From: Mermis nigrescens
Lineage: Eukaryota; Nematoda; Enoplea; Mermithida; Mermithidae
Reading direction: 5' to 3'
Length of the DNA: 64,000 nucleotides
Assembly: GCA_036768485.1 (NCBI GenBank)
Contig: JAVLUZ010000143.1
Coordinates: 1,545,633 to 1,609,632 of the forward strand
A program made the position numbers and the translations under genes. The notes beneath the pieces are model-generated. The model made no database searches. It was not told the DNA's origin and saw only the letters and a program-made list of their open reading frames with translations. Within the stretch, counting starts at the first letter, position 1. Each line of letters opens with the position of its first letter. This document shows positions 11,782-23,524 of the stretch, one piece after another.

Positions 11782-12064
11782 ATACGTGGGCAGCACCAAA
11801 ATTCTGGGGGCTGCAAGATTTTTCAAAGGTCAAAAAATGGCCTTAAAAATGATGGTATGGTTGAAAAACACCATTTTTCAACGTTTCTCATCGAGCACTA
11901 TCCATTGGCATCAAAAAATTGCGAAAAAAACAAAAAATATTTTAAAAATTGAATTCTGGGGGTATTTTGATTTCTGGGGGGGGGTATTTTGATTTCTGGG
12001 GGTATTTTGGTTTCTGGGGGGTGCATACTGCATACCCCCCAAACCCCCCCCACGCCCAGGTGAG
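11782..12064 (+). mobile_element. 9-bp-TSD family MITE
   Basis: It is flanked by exact 9-bp repeats GGTAATACC at 11,773-11,781 and 12,065-12,073. It starts ATACGTGGGCAGCACC and ends in CACGCCCAGGTGA. The ORFs over it are MITE sequence. Confidence 0.88.
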
Positions 12065-12104
12065 GGTAATACCCCCTCTTACCCCTCCCTATGTGCATGT
12101 ATGC

Positions 12105-12300
12105 TGGACCTTTGGAATGGAAAAATGGGAAATTTTCTGGGGAAAATGAGGCAGAATGAAGGCCAACAATGGTTGAAAATTGAAAATTTTCTTCAAAAGT
12201 GCTTCGAATTGTCCAGAAACTGTGTTATAACTTCGTTTTAACTCTATTTTAGCACTTATTTCAGTTTTCGATGTCATTTCGCTTCAAAAAAGCGGTCCGG
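12105..12300 (+). repeat. Dispersed repeat, second copy of the 2790 family
   Basis: 'ttttctggggaaaatgaggc' and 'gtccagaaactgtg' match 2790-3060. Following sequence to 12,900 is AT-rich without a supportable gene. Confidence 0.55.
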
Positions 12301-12927
12301 TCCTGATCCCTGAAATTTGAAACGATGAAAAATAATTTTCTTGAAAAATTGCAAATTAAGACAAAAGTATGAAGTTAAAAATTTTTAGGCAAAAATTTTT
12401 TGAAATTACCTAAAAATCAGGATTATGTAAATTTTTAGGATATTTAAGTACCTATTTATATATAATTTTCAAGGGCATTTCAGCTTTAAAAAAATCTCTG
12501 ACTGACCGGCTTTAGATCATATTTGCACAGCGGACCACAGCAGCTTTACTGGTGCGTATTTTGTAAATATTTTTCAGGGTCCGATCATAGCAATATGTTA
12601 CATAAGATATCGATCATGAAGTGCCTACGTAGATTATTGATAGCTGTTTGCAGTATGACCAGCCGATTATAGCTTTATCACTGCGAATTTTAAAATTTCA
12701 CTTTGGCTCGGTGGTTGCTGAAACGTGTATAACTACGTTTGTTTTGGATTTCCAACAAAATTTGTTGTTGAACAATGAATAGGACGATGAGCACGTTATC
12801 AATCTTGCTGCAACATCTTGTTATGTGGACTTGGACTACATGAGATGCCTTTCTGAACTCTTCAGTTGCGGACCTGCCGTTCAATTTAATTTCAGATTGA
12901 CTTATACAGAAAATTATTCTGTTATAA

Positions 12928-13410
12928 AGGGTGAGTCAAAAAAACAAATGGCATATTGGATCTTATATGTAGCTTCTTAAATATCTGACCAAATTAAACG
13001 TGATTTGCTTTGTCTAAGAGCCAATTATCAGCAGGAATGTAGTAAACATTCATTTATACCGGTTTAGCTGACAATAGATCAAATTAGGTACCTACACTAA
13101 ATTAAGTAAGTCATTTCTTCATAATTTTGCAGATTCAGTACATAAAATAAGCTATCTTCACAACATTATCACTTTTCAACAGAAAAAGATAATTAAACGC
13201 GATTTGCTTTGTATGATATTCGAGGTCCTTATTTGTTACTCCGTCAATTTTTATTTTGATTAGTTAAGCTTATGTGAAACAAATGCACTTTTCCTACGGC
13301 TAACTGCATTCTTAATCAACGTCTTTAGTTTGGCAGTAGCTGCCAAAACGTGCTTTATTTGATAAGAAGTTACAAGGTCCGATAGGCAATTCGTTTTTTT
13401 GACCTACCCT
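12928..13410. mobile_element. ~483-bp TIR element, AGGGT ends
   Basis: The left end is AGGGTGAGTCAAAAAAAC. The right end, read inward, is AGGGTAGGTCAAAAAAACGA followed by a matching GCCTAT/GCATAT region and CTTCTTA. The arms are about 55 bp and imperfect. Nothing inside is coding. The end motif resembles mariner-like or related elements, but no target duplication is clear. Confidence 0.65.
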
Positions 13411-13696
13411 GTATGTATGTATGTTATACGTATGCCATCGAAAATTTCGTGATATCGTTCATTTCAGTGCATTTTCGTATCAGTGCTTGTGGCAACAGCT
13501 TTATATGAGTACATATGTACACAACTTTGTTCTTATTTATGCTAATTTTTTTACTCATATTGTCTGTAATTACTGTAAATTGGCTCCCTTTAAAAATAAA
13601 CGACAGGTTTATACGCTTCCAGTGTACGTGCCTGCAAAGTTAAACTTTTCGTGTAGATATTCATTGCACTCATACGGGTAGTAAAGCAACCGAATT
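13411..13696. other. Non-coding, no feature seen
   Basis: AT-rich sequence. The 86-codon ORF at 13,421 has no recognisable features. Confidence 0.35.
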
Positions 13697-13705
13697 TTAA
13701 GCATT

Positions 13706-14167
13706 TATGGGCAGCGACCGAATTCTGGGGTCTGATGGGGCCAAATTGACAAATTACCACGAAAAATTCAATGCCTGGCGTCTATCAAGTTTTGGGGGTC
13801 CAGCCAGACCATACATGTACACCATGGTAATTCTGGGGGATCAGGCCCAAAATTTTTATAACATGCCTTTTTTGGGCTACAAAACGATGGGTACACGTTA
13901 AAAACAGTTTTTTGACGTTTCAGACAATGCTCGCTCTTTCTAGACCATAACAACGTAAAAGAATCTAAAAAAATTGAGTAAATTGAACAAAATATAGTCA
14001 AAAAATAAGTATATGGCGCGAAGCGCCGAAAATTATAGATTTTTTTAGCTAGAAATGCACTTTTTACAACTTTTACAAAAAATCGACAATTCTGGGGGTC
14101 GAAGGCTCGCAGCCATCTTGAGGAGGAAATCAAACCTCTCCGTCCAGACCACCCGCGCCCATGTGTG
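13706..14167 (+). mobile_element. Longer 9-bp-TSD type element with GGCGCGAAGCGCC hairpin
   Basis: It starts 'atgggcagcgaccgaattct' and ends CGCGCCCATGTGTG. Nine-base flanks (about ATTTTAAGC and ATTCTAAGG) agree loosely. It carries the hairpin word GGCGCGAAGCGCC at about 14,015. It shares its body with about 20,960-21,330, 22,365-22,735 and partly 14,210-14,460 and 61,320-61,500. Confidence 0.5.
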
Positions 14168-14530
14168 ATTCTAAGGGGTCTGATAAGGCGGAATCGTCAA
14201 ATATTCAATTTCTAGCTGATTCGGCGTGATGTTTTAGATTCACGGGAACTGAACCTCATAGTGTATGTATAGCATGTGGCATCAACAGTGGTTAATAAAC
14301 CATTATGTTTTTGATATCTGCAAATCAAGTGTACAGCATGGGATTTCTTGAGGGGGTCCAGGCCCCGGAAATTTTTATAACGTCTTTTTGAACTAAAAAA
14401 TGACGGGAACACGTCAAAGAACTGGTTTTTGACGTTTCAGACAATGCTCGTTCTCTCTAGGACGAGGGGTCAGTTGCCGTTCTGGGAGGGTCAAGCCTCT
14501 TTTCAAGAACACGTACGGGTACGTACATGC

Positions 14531-14756
14531 ATAGGTGGGCAGCACCAAAATTCTGGGGGGGTGAAAAAATTTCTGGAGGGGGTGAAAAATTTTTAAAGAT
14601 GAAAAAATGGTCTTAAAAGTGGTCGTATGGCGAAAAAAACACCATTTTTCGACGTTTCTCATCGAGCTCTATCCAATGGCATCAAAAGATTGCTAAAAAA
14701 GCAAAAAAAATTTCTGGGGGGGGTGCATACCCCCAAACCCCCCACGCCCATGTGTG
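14531..14756 (+). mobile_element. 9-bp-TSD family MITE, 226 bp
   Basis: Exact 9-bp duplications CGTACATGC flank it at 14,522-14,530 and 14,757-14,765. Its ends are ATAGGTGGGCAGCACC and CACGCCCATGTGTG. This copy defines the family boundaries best. Confidence 0.9.
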
Positions 14757-14765
14757 CGTACATGC

Positions 14766-15480
14766 CATAAATGTTTTATTCGAATTTTCGAAAATTAAAA
14801 TAAATTTCTGAGAAATCGGACGCAGCATCTTCACCTCGTATACCTCCTATATTTAAAATGGCAAGTACATAATTTTACAACTACCGAATTTACGTGCACT
14901 GATCACTTAATACTTATCTATAATCTCGGATTTATTGAAGTAAAATAATGACAATTTATGCATAGATGTTGGCACAAATCATATGACGGTAACTTTATCC
15001 AGTAAAAACAAATTAAGTATATATAACATGTCACATATAAAGGTACAAGCACAAACATTATACGAATTCAAAGTCTTTGGATGTACCCATTTGAAACAAA
15101 AACAGGAAATCTTGCCCACGATCTAAAAGCGAAAATGTAAAACATTAATTCGACAAAATGAAATTCAAATAGTCACATGCGTCAATGACAATCGGCATCA
15201 TTTGCATTAAAACTAAGACAAATAATCACTATTTAGGATATATGTAAAACTCGTCTGCCATTTTATTGAAGATATGTAATCAACAAATTTTTTTTAAAAA
15301 AATATACGCTTTTTGTACAAAATAATGAAACCTATAACTGGAAAAATGAACAGACTTTGATAAAACCTGTCTAAGGAAAAAATTAGTGGATTAATTACTT
15401 TTAAAATTTATTAAGTATAATTAACTTTTAAAATGTCTGAAAAACCGCTCATACTCTAGCTTAAGACCGAAGTATGGACC
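14766..15480. other. AT-rich non-coding stretch
   Basis: No frame, repeat or RNA gene is recognised. Confidence 0.45.
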
Positions 15481-15639
15481 ATAATTGCGCAGCGACTGAA
15501 TTATGGGGGCTGCATGGGGCAAAATCTAAGAAATCGCAAAAAAGCTTGTCAAAAATGAAATTGTGATGAGTCTACCATTATTCTCGGGGGAAACGGGAGG
15601 TCGAACCCCCCACTACGCCCATCTGCGGTCCAGCTGGAC

Positions 15640-15900
15640 CGTAGATGCACATCATGGCCGATCTGGGAAGGGGGGTCAGCCAGCCGGTCTATGTGGGGAA
15701 AGGAGACAAGTGAGCTTTCTTTAACCTGAATGACTTCAAAAACTGATATATACACTAAAATAGCGTTAAAACTAAATTATCACATAGTATCTGGCTCAAT
15801 TGGAAAATTTTCAAGTTTTGTACATTTTCGGCCTTCATCTTGACTCATTTTCCCCAGAAAAGTTCCCATTTAACCATTCTGGGAGTGTAGACCAAACGTG
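15640..15900 (-). repeat. Inverted copy of the 2790 family
   Basis: 'ctcattttccccagaaaa' and 'tatcacatagtatctgg' are complements of the 2790-3060 core. The 68-codon minus-strand ORF just before it is not supported. Confidence 0.55.
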
Positions 15901-16044
15901 TTCTTAGGAATTTATCTGACCCCCAGAATGGCTGCGGAATGAAAAAAAAACAAAAAGTAGACTTTTCGCAAAAATTGTAAAAATTGTGCCTTTTCAAGCG
16001 TTTTTGGGCTCATTTTTGGTTCGAAAGTCTCAAATTTTCGGCGC

Positions 16045-16136
<92 letters not shown>
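16045..16136. repeat. (TA)n microsatellite
   Basis: About 45 TA dinucleotides with one TG interruption near the start. Confidence 0.97.
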
Positions 16137-16141
<5 letters not shown>

Positions 16142-16149
16142 ATTTGAAC

Positions 16150-16600
16150 GATTTTTAGCGGTTTAGAAGACAAAACTATACATAAATAATAAATCCGGCG
16201 CGCAGCGCCGGAAAATTTTGAGTTTACTTGCTCAAAAATACGCTAAAAACCTGTTTTGGCGGTGTTTTAGACGCACTTCGTCAATTTTTAATTTTTCGCT
16301 TTGGGGGACCCTTGGGAACAACAGAAAATTTTAACCATTTCGGGGGGATGGGGCGGCCCCCCCCGCCCCCCTGGATACGGGCCTGACCGAGAATGACACT
16401 TTTTATAGCCTTTTGAGTTGAAAAAATTATTTTTCAGATAGTTTAAATTTTATTATCTTAATAGAAGATCGTGTAGAGAAACGTCGAAAAATGCAATTTT
16501 TGCTAGCTATCCCGACGAATTTCCCGAGATATAGACCAATTTATGTGGGCCCACTCCCCTTCTCGGCCAAATCCTGGATACGGGCTAGTATACAATTAAT
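16150..16600 (-). repeat. Inverted counterpart of the 9630 repeat
   Basis: It contains 'ccggcgcgcagcgccgg', 'tttggcggtgtttta' and a C/G-rich end 'ggatacgggcctg', complementary to 9630-9760. The rest is non-coding. Confidence 0.55.
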
Positions 16601-17040
16601 TATCACAAACCAAGCGTCTAGCTTTTAAGCTTTTAATCTACCATTACTTTTCACAACGATACCCCGAAATGAAAAAATTAGAAATTAAAGGAACGCACCT
16701 GAAATATCGCTAAAATATAGTTTTAGCACATATTTGAACAAACAAACCCGAAATTTTTCGTCTTGTGCAGTCCTAATTGTTTTTGTATAATCCTTTTATA
16801 AACATTCTCAATGATGTGGCATGGAGAAAAAGTCAAAATTCCATAGCTTTCTCAACAATGAACCTTTTTTTGAGTATAAATACAAGAGCTAAGATGTTTC
16901 CTGCAATTAAGCTAAGATGTTTCCTGCAATTAAGCTCAGATGGAATGTTGAGAAATCTTTGAACGACTGTTTTTTTGTTTAAAAATGAATTAGAAATATG
17001 GTAAAACTTTGCTTCCCATTCATCTAATTGTACTCCATAA

Positions 17041-17077
17041 ATATTATTATTATTACTATTATTATTATTACTATTAC

Positions 17078-17131
<54 letters not shown>

Positions 17132-17132
17132 C
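17041..17132. repeat. (ATT)n microsatellite
   Basis: About 30 ATT units with ACT interruptions. The poly-asparagine minus-strand ORF is an artefact of this run. Confidence 0.95.
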
Positions 17133-17448
17133 AATTGTATAGAAGTCGACAAGCAACGCATTAAAAACATGTGATGATGCCTTTTTAATCGGAGTCACCA
17201 AGGCCTGGGCAAATCTATTTTTGAATTCTCACAGGCTTACGTGATTTCATTTTTCAGATGCTAACTGAATTACTAAACAAAACAAACGCTAAGTGCAATA
17301 AATGTATATAGCCAGGATATTTTGTTAAAAACATGTTTAAATAAATTAATAATTGATAAGGCAAGCTCATAGCAATCATGTTTACGATTGAGAACAAGTT
17401 TACAAAATCAGTACAACTGAAAATCAAATCTAAGTCGGTCGTATTTCG

Positions 17449-17712
17449 ATGATGGATTCATTCCGTAAAAAAAGAAAGGTTGATAATTACTATGGACCAC
17501 CAATGCTTGAAATTGTCGGTCCCAACTCACCGTCATTGGATTCGGCTATTCACTCCCTGAAAAATCCACCAGCTCTTAGGATTGAGGATCGCAGCAGTAG
17601 GCGTCCAATCTTGCAAAGCGAAATCATTGGCAGTCCTCACTCCGATAGCTCGTGCGAAATCGAATACGTTCCTCCGCCAATTTTGCAACCTGCTAAACGC
17701 CGTACGATTTAA
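17449..17712 (+). CDS. 87-aa hypothetical protein with SV40-like NLS
   Basis: A frame of 87 codons starts with two adjacent ATGs. It contains KKRKVD at residues 8-13, a textbook monopartite nuclear-localisation pattern, and ends PAKRRTI. The rest is rich in proline, serine and charged residues (SCEIEYVPPPIL), with no domain I recognise. Codon choice is more balanced and GC-richer than the surroundings. An AATAAA poly(A) signal lies about 60 bp downstream at 17,773. No promoter is evident. It could be a complete small nuclear protein or the last exon of a larger one. It lies 1.2 kb upstream of a transposase, so it could be a transposon accessory protein, but nothing links them. Confidence 0.4.
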   Translation: MMDSFRKKRKVDNYYGPPMLEIVGPNSPSLDSAIHSLKNPPALRIEDRSSRRPILQSEIIGSPHSDSSCEIEYVPPPILQPAKRRTI

Positions 17713-18480
17713 ATATATCATGACACTTATAGATACTAATTAAATGTTTAACCAGGTAATGAACAGACAGGAAAATAAAGAATTAATGTGTTATAACAAA
17801 ATATTCTGTTAATTATTTATTAAAATGAAAAATTGAATTATTAGAATAGAATATAAAAAATCAGTTTTACTAATCTTGATTTACTGAACAGATGAAGAAC
17901 AAAAATTTATGCGTAAATCACAAAACACAAGCAGAAACTTATGTATAGAAGTCTGCATAATACATAAGAAAAAACTTAGCTTAATGAGCTTCAGTTCCCA
18001 AAAAGCTTATTTGGGAATGGACTATACAGGTGAGAATTTTTCGAAAGATCCCATTTTTTCTATGCAAATGAATAAAGCCTAAAAAAATTACGAGAAATTT
18101 ATTGTAACCAAAGTTATTGTTATTCGAAAACTATTATAAATCGAGCACTTAATGATGTTTGCATGCACACGAGGGCGGGCCGAAATTCCGAAAACGGTCA
18201 AAAACAGCAAAGCACTGAACAATTAGTGCTTACGAATTACATAATTTTCAGTTTCAAAAAATATTCAATAGCCGTATTCATTGTCATCAGAAAATGGGAA
18301 AAGCAAAAAAATTTCAAACAATGTAATTTTGAGGCTTCGGCCAATGTTTTTCGGAGGTAGCAACTAGCAAGATTCTGTTGAGGTTCAAACTCACTCAAGT
18401 CTCTGCATGTCAAATTAATTCATCTGAAATAGGTATACGACTGTCATTATCTAATCAAGAAAAAATAACATATGCAGCAT
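17713..18480. other. AT-rich non-coding stretch
   Basis: Apart from the AATAAA at 17,773 no feature is seen. The ORF at 18,163 has no protein-like signature. Confidence 0.4.
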
Positions 18481-18764
18481 AGTTTCCCACGGTCGAAAGT
18501 TCAGGGGGTGAAATCCCAAAATTTAGGACCACTAAATTTAGAGTCTAGCCTTTTTTTGCAGGCCAAATATGAAAAATGGCTAAAACATCCTATATAGCAT
18601 GTTTTAATGTGAAAAACTGCATTTTCAACTACTTTTTGTCTCATTCTGACTAGTTTCGTCACTCTTGTAAGTAAAAAATATAAGAATTCATCGGAAATTT
18701 TGACTTTTCAGATCATTTTAGTTCATTCTAGGTATTTTATGGGTAAACAAAACAGAAATGTACT

Positions 18765-18925
18765 GCCGAAAAAATTTTAATACCTTCGCTGCTTTTGTAT
18801 CCAAAAATCATGCAGAAAATGTTTGATAGCTCAAAATCGTCCGACAGTGATTCAAGTCTCGGACCCTGAGGTGGGGGTAATATCCCCCCTCACCCCCTAT
18901 GGGAATGTATGATATGCAGGTATAA
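18765..18925 (+). repeat. Dispersed repeat directly upstream of the transposase
   Basis: 'catgcagaaaatgtttgata', 'gtctcggaccctgag' and 'cctatgggaatgt' recur in the same orientation at 23,020-23,195. The transposase ORF starts inside this repeat, so its first codons are suspect. Confidence 0.75.
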
Positions 18926-20416
18926 GTATCGTACGCGAGCTTGGAAAATTTTTATCCTAGAATACGTGAAGAATGATGAGAGGCGAAAATTACACGAAAA
19001 GCAAGCTGAGGACGATCATGATGTCATACTGGATTTTATTAAACAGGGATTGTGTTCGACGAAAATCGTGCCTCGTGTAAGTAGAGATGTGTACGCAATA
19101 GTGAGGAGGATTTATTCGTTATTCCGATTTGAAAAGCGAATTGGTCGCAGTATTTTATCAGCCAGGCGTTTGTTCAGTCGGCTAGTTCTTGCGACGGGAA
19201 TTCGAGAAAACGCGCTTAGAAGAATTATCAAAAGGCCATTTCACAAACGAGCACATCCAATCCGCAAATCCAAACTTGACAATTTTGACATGGATGTTAT
19301 AAGACGATTAATCCATCGGATGATGCGAAATGGTAAGGTTGTAACAACGGAAATGCTGAGGGCAAAGGTAAAAGAGGAGTTGAATCTAGATGTTTCTAGA
19401 GTAACTATATGGCGCGTGCTTAAGAAAATTCGTTTTGCTTATGTGAAAAACAATAGTACGAGGCTGTATCAGTACGGAAATGCAAATGTTATGACGCGAC
19501 ACTCTGCATATTTACGCAGTATACTGAAACTAAGAAATGAAAATGTGCCAATTTTTTACGAAGATGAAACATGGTTAAATGAGGGCCACACTGTGCCAAA
19601 AGCGTGGATTGATAAGGCTATAAGGGACGATCCCAGGCCTGCATTTGCACCTGAATCGGAATTTGTTCTTGGGATGAAATCTAAAATCGGTAAGGGTTCA
19701 CGATTAATTATTTCCCATATTGGCTCAGAAAGTGGTTTTGTAGATGGTGGGTTAGATATATTCAGATCGAAAAAAATGGCGACTATCACTTTGAAATGAA
19801 TGCAAAGCACTTTGAAGAGCATATCGCAAAAGTCATGCAAAAATTACCTGAAAAAAGCGTATTGGTTTTAGATAACGCACCATATCATTGCCGAAAATTG
19901 CAGAGGAAGCTGACCATCAGGTCAAAAAAGAATGAGATGATCAAATTCTTAAATGATCAAGGCATCAAATTTGATGAAAAATTAAACAAAGAAAGATTGT
20001 TTAACGCGCACATTAAAAGCAATAGGGTGAATAAAGATGTCTACGCTATTGAAGAAATGGCACGAGCAATGAATAGAAGCATTTTATGGCTTCCGCCGTA
20101 CCACTGCGAACTTAATCCCATTGAACTTATATGGGCTACATTAAAGACCCGAGTTGCCAAACGAAATACGACGTTCAAAATTTCTGATGTTGAAAAGTTG
20201 TTTGTAGAGGAAGTTTCATCCATTACGGTGAATGATTGGTCAAAGGCTGTAAATCACGTTAAAAAATTGGAGACAAAGTCGGTTCTTCCCAACATTTCGC
20301 CTAATTTTGCAGATATAATAATATCATTAGATTCCGATGAAGAAGATGAAGGATGTTCGAGCTACACAAATATTAATCCTCTCTGGAACGTTGAATCTAG
20401 CGATGAGGAAACGTGA
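18909..20416 (+). pseudogene. IS630/Tc1/mariner-type transposase, one frameshift
   Basis: The first part (18,909-19,776) has a basic N-terminus, helix-turn-helix-like stretches (VTTEMLRAKVKEEL, VSRVTIWRVLKKI) and the first catalytic acidic motif YEDETW (Asp codon 19,563). The frame then runs into a stop at 19,797-19,799. The next frame continues the same protein to a TGA at 20,414. It carries LDNAPYH (Asp codon 19,871), LPPYHCELNPIELIW (Glu codon 20,123) and an acidic tail (LDSDEEDE). The second Asp and the Glu are 84 codons apart, far more than the 34-37 of classical Tc1/mariner. From memory this fits the group described as DD82E/Sailor. The frames meet at seven A's (19,770-19,776), so one lost A or a -1 slip explains the break. 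The true start is uncertain because the ATG at 18,909 lies in a shared repeat. I found no flanking TIRs. Confidence 0.85.
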
Positions 20417-20955
20417 AAAGAGCGAAATTTTATTCAAGTTGATTAGCTTTCCATTTTATTGCTTTAGTTGATTAGTCCCCAGTAGTTAGCTATTTGAGAA
20501 GTTATTGTCAGTTATTGTTTTGAAAGTTTAGTAGATTTTAAGTTGTTATTCTGTTTAATTTGCGAAGTATACGTATTTGTTAGACATCATGTTAAATACT
20601 ACACATTTAGTCTCTAATAAGTTGAACCTCTTACGTTTTTTACCTGTTACATATATAAATGCACAACATCACAGGAGTATCGTTTTAGCGACCCGTATGA
20701 TCCACAAAATGATTCGCCTACGCTCCAGCATTAAACCCGTAATTCAGCACAAGTCCATATTTCAAAGGCCAGTATTGCTTTCATTTATTCTAAAGACAAA
20801 TTAATTCCATCCAGCTAATGCCCAATATGTTATTATTTAATGATCCAAGTTAATAATCAAATCAAAATAATACAAAATATTCAGAAAAAGTGTAAGTCTA
20901 AAACATGTTTTCGGATTTATATGCATATATGCACAATGGGAGGGGTATGAGCAAA
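20417..20955. other. Transposase 3' flank, non-coding
   Basis: AT-rich sequence with no convincing gene or terminal repeat. Confidence 0.4.
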
Positions 20956-20959
20956 GGGT

Positions 20960-21330
20960 GGGGGACATGCAGGCACAGCATGGGAATTCTGGGGAGAGGG
21001 GGTCAAATTATAAAGTGGCTTTTTTAGGTCCAGAAAAAGTAGATATCCGTCAAAAACATCGTTTTTGAACGTTTCTGACGATGCTCTATCTTTCAAGAGC
21101 ATAAAAACATAAAAAAGTTCCGAAAAAATCAAACAACAAATTGAACAAAATATAGTCAAAACATGAGTATAATGGCGCGAAGCGCTAAAAATTTGGCACT
21201 TTGGAGCAAATAGATGGCTAAAAACGCTTGAAAAAGCATCTTTTCTACAAATTTTTAGAACTTTTAAAAAATCGCCAATTTTGGGGAGGTGGAAAAATTT
21301 TTGCGAAAGGTGAAAATTTTTCTGGGGGTA
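20960..21330 (+). repeat. Dispersed repeat with GGCGCGAAGCGC hairpin, copy 1
   Basis: 'gcacagcatgggaattc', 'gacgatgctctatctttc', 'gaacaaaatatagtcaaa' and the GGCGCGAAGCGC word at about 21,174 match 22,365-22,735 in the same order and the body of 13,706-14,167. Confidence 0.7.
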
Positions 21331-21339
21331 CACCACTCA

Positions 21340-21540
21340 CCCCAGATCTTGTATGGTATGGGATCCCTCACCCAAAGTTGGTCGTCCCCACCATCCCCCA
21401 AAGCCAGAAAATGTTTGACACCCCGATTTTGGGAAAAAATAGAATTTTTTAGCCTTTTTTAAGTGTTTTTGACAAAAATGGTGGTCATTTACTCCCCCCC
21501 CTAAAAATGCTAGAGGACCCCACACATCGAGCCTTTACCA
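21340..21540 (+). repeat. Dispersed C-rich repeat, copy 3
   Basis: Third member of the 5340/6118 family ('cacccaaagttggtcgtccc'). Confidence 0.6.
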
Positions 21541-22345
21541 GGCACGTAGCTGGCCGTCCTATTTTGAAGGGGACTAACACCAATTTTGGGGGGTCCAAGC
21601 CCAAAAAGACCAAAAATAACGTTTAAAAAGTCCTATTTTTCCGGTTTTTTTAGGAATTTTGGGGGTCCGACCCCCATTCCCCCAGAGCTACGTGCCTGGC
21701 CTTTACCGTATGGGTATCAGTGGTATGTTCTTAGTTCTAACTAGGACTTCTGGGAAGCCTACCCCCGGGTTATTTTTGGGTCAAAACATATCGCTTTGTA
21801 CAACTAAGCAGTAAGCAGCGTCAATAGATATCTAATAGAATATTTACATACGATAACATGTCTACACTTATTTCTTGAGCAATAAACTAATGTCATATTA
21901 AATTTTCATGAACTATTTTTATGACGAAACATTTGCAAGTTAGGTTAGACCTCGTTCTGTGACAACTTAATGTGCCATATAAATCGCTTAAACAAAAATT
22001 TATCATGAAATAATACACCCTATTCATTAATCACTCCACTTAAGGAAACTCGGTTTATACTCTTCCAAGAATATGAATTATGTGTGTATACTAAATTAGC
22101 ATGAAGAAATTGAGAGAAATTTCAAGTTCATGGAATGAATAATTTTAATTTGCTCAAAACATAAAACAACTAGCGAAAAACGCTTAAAATCGTACCTTTT
22201 CTACAATTTTTTTAGACATTTCTGGAAAATTACGAACTCTAGGGGGGGGGTAAAAGAATCTCTGACGAGTGTGAAAAAATCCCTCCGATCATCTTTGATC
22301 CTAAGTCAAAGACATCAGAAGTAAAATACTATGACTTAGACGTAG
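21541..22345. other. Non-coding, no gene seen
   Basis: A G/C-run-bounded fragment ('gcacgtagctgg' with an inverted 'ccagagctacgtgc' near 21,690) is followed by AT-rich sequence. Confidence 0.35.
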
Positions 22346-22349
22346 GTAA

Positions 22350-22740
22350 AAAACCATACATGCACAGCATGGGAATTTCGGGGAGGGAGTGAAATTATAA
22401 AGTGCCTTTTTGGGTCCAAAAATGATAGGTACGCGTCAAATACATCATTTTTCAGCGTTTCTGACGATGCTCTATCTTTCTAGAGCATAAAAACAAAAAC
22501 ATTTCAACAAAATCAAAAAAGTGGAACAAATTGAACAAAATATAGTCAAAGCATGAGTATAATGGAGCGAAGCGCTGATTATTTGACACTTTTGAGCAAA
22601 TATATAAATAAGAACACTTAAAAAAGCATCTTTGCTACAAATCTTCAAACTGAAAATTTTTCAGAACTCAAAAAAATCGCAATTTCTCGTAGGGGTGAAA
22701 AATTTTCTGGGGGTGAAACCCCCTTCTAAGATCATTTATG
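22350..22740 (+). repeat. Dispersed repeat with GGAGCGAAGCGC hairpin, copy 2
   Basis: It parallels 20,960-21,330 through 'catgagtataatgg' and the decayed hairpin at about 22,563. Confidence 0.7.
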
Positions 22741-23019
22741 TATAAAATGCGAGCGGCTAATTTTAAGCATAGCTGAGCAATGAGCCTGAAAACTTGCTGC
22801 CTTTTATATTCAAAACTGTTCAGTAAATGGCTACATTGAGATCAAAATATTATTAGTGCGTATACAGAACTTAAAAAGTTAACATTTTATAATAGAAGAA
22901 CTTAGAATTTCCTACCGGATTACTCTCGGCTTAGTTTAGATGGATTATGTTTGCAGGCTACTCAAGTTGAGGTACGACCACTTAGCTCAATGCATAATCG
23001 CAAAATTTCAAATCAGAAA

Positions 23020-23195
23020 AAATTTTAGCATCTTTGCTGCTTTTTTACCCAAAAATCATGCAGAAAATGTTTGATAGCTCAAAATCGTCTGACAGTGATT
23101 CGAGTCTCGGACCCTGAGGGGGTAACCCCCATCACCCCCCTAGAGGGTAACCCCCTCACCCCCTATGGGAATGTGTGGATGCTACAAATGCAGGA
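23020..23195 (+). repeat. Second copy of the 18,765 repeat
   Basis: Same words in the same order as 18,765-18,925, with an extra duplicated 'gggtaacccc' block. Confidence 0.75.
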
Positions 23196-23524
23196 GATAA
23201 AGCAGTACTTCATGTTTCTTAAGATTCTGCTTTAATTTCGCAATTTTTTCGGCGCTTCGCGTCATATTTCCGCTATAATTAGTTAAATTTAATGATTTTT
23301 TTCGAGTGAATGTCGGAAAAGACCTAATCTACATATTTCCTGTGCAAAATATTTGTAATATTTTGCATTGCACTGTCTTGCTCGTCTCTTTCTTCCATTG
23401 CATTAGTAATTGGTAGTAAAATTTCTTGATTCTTGAACAAGTCTCATTTTCTGCACAAAAACTGTGAAGAACAAGAGTCGCATCTAGATGCAAAATACGC
23501 TCTAGGTTGTATAAAGACTGAAAA

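Noticed and set aside
15685..15700. GGTCTATGTGGGG resembling the TATGT hairpin
   Set aside because: The flanking bases do not pair, and it lies in a dispersed repeat unrelated to the element genes.
15984..16166. Tyr/Ile-repeat ORF, and the similar one at 42,802-43,053
   Set aside because: Both are translations of (TA)n runs.
16833..17201. Poly-asparagine ORF
   Set aside because: Produced by the (ATT)n microsatellite.
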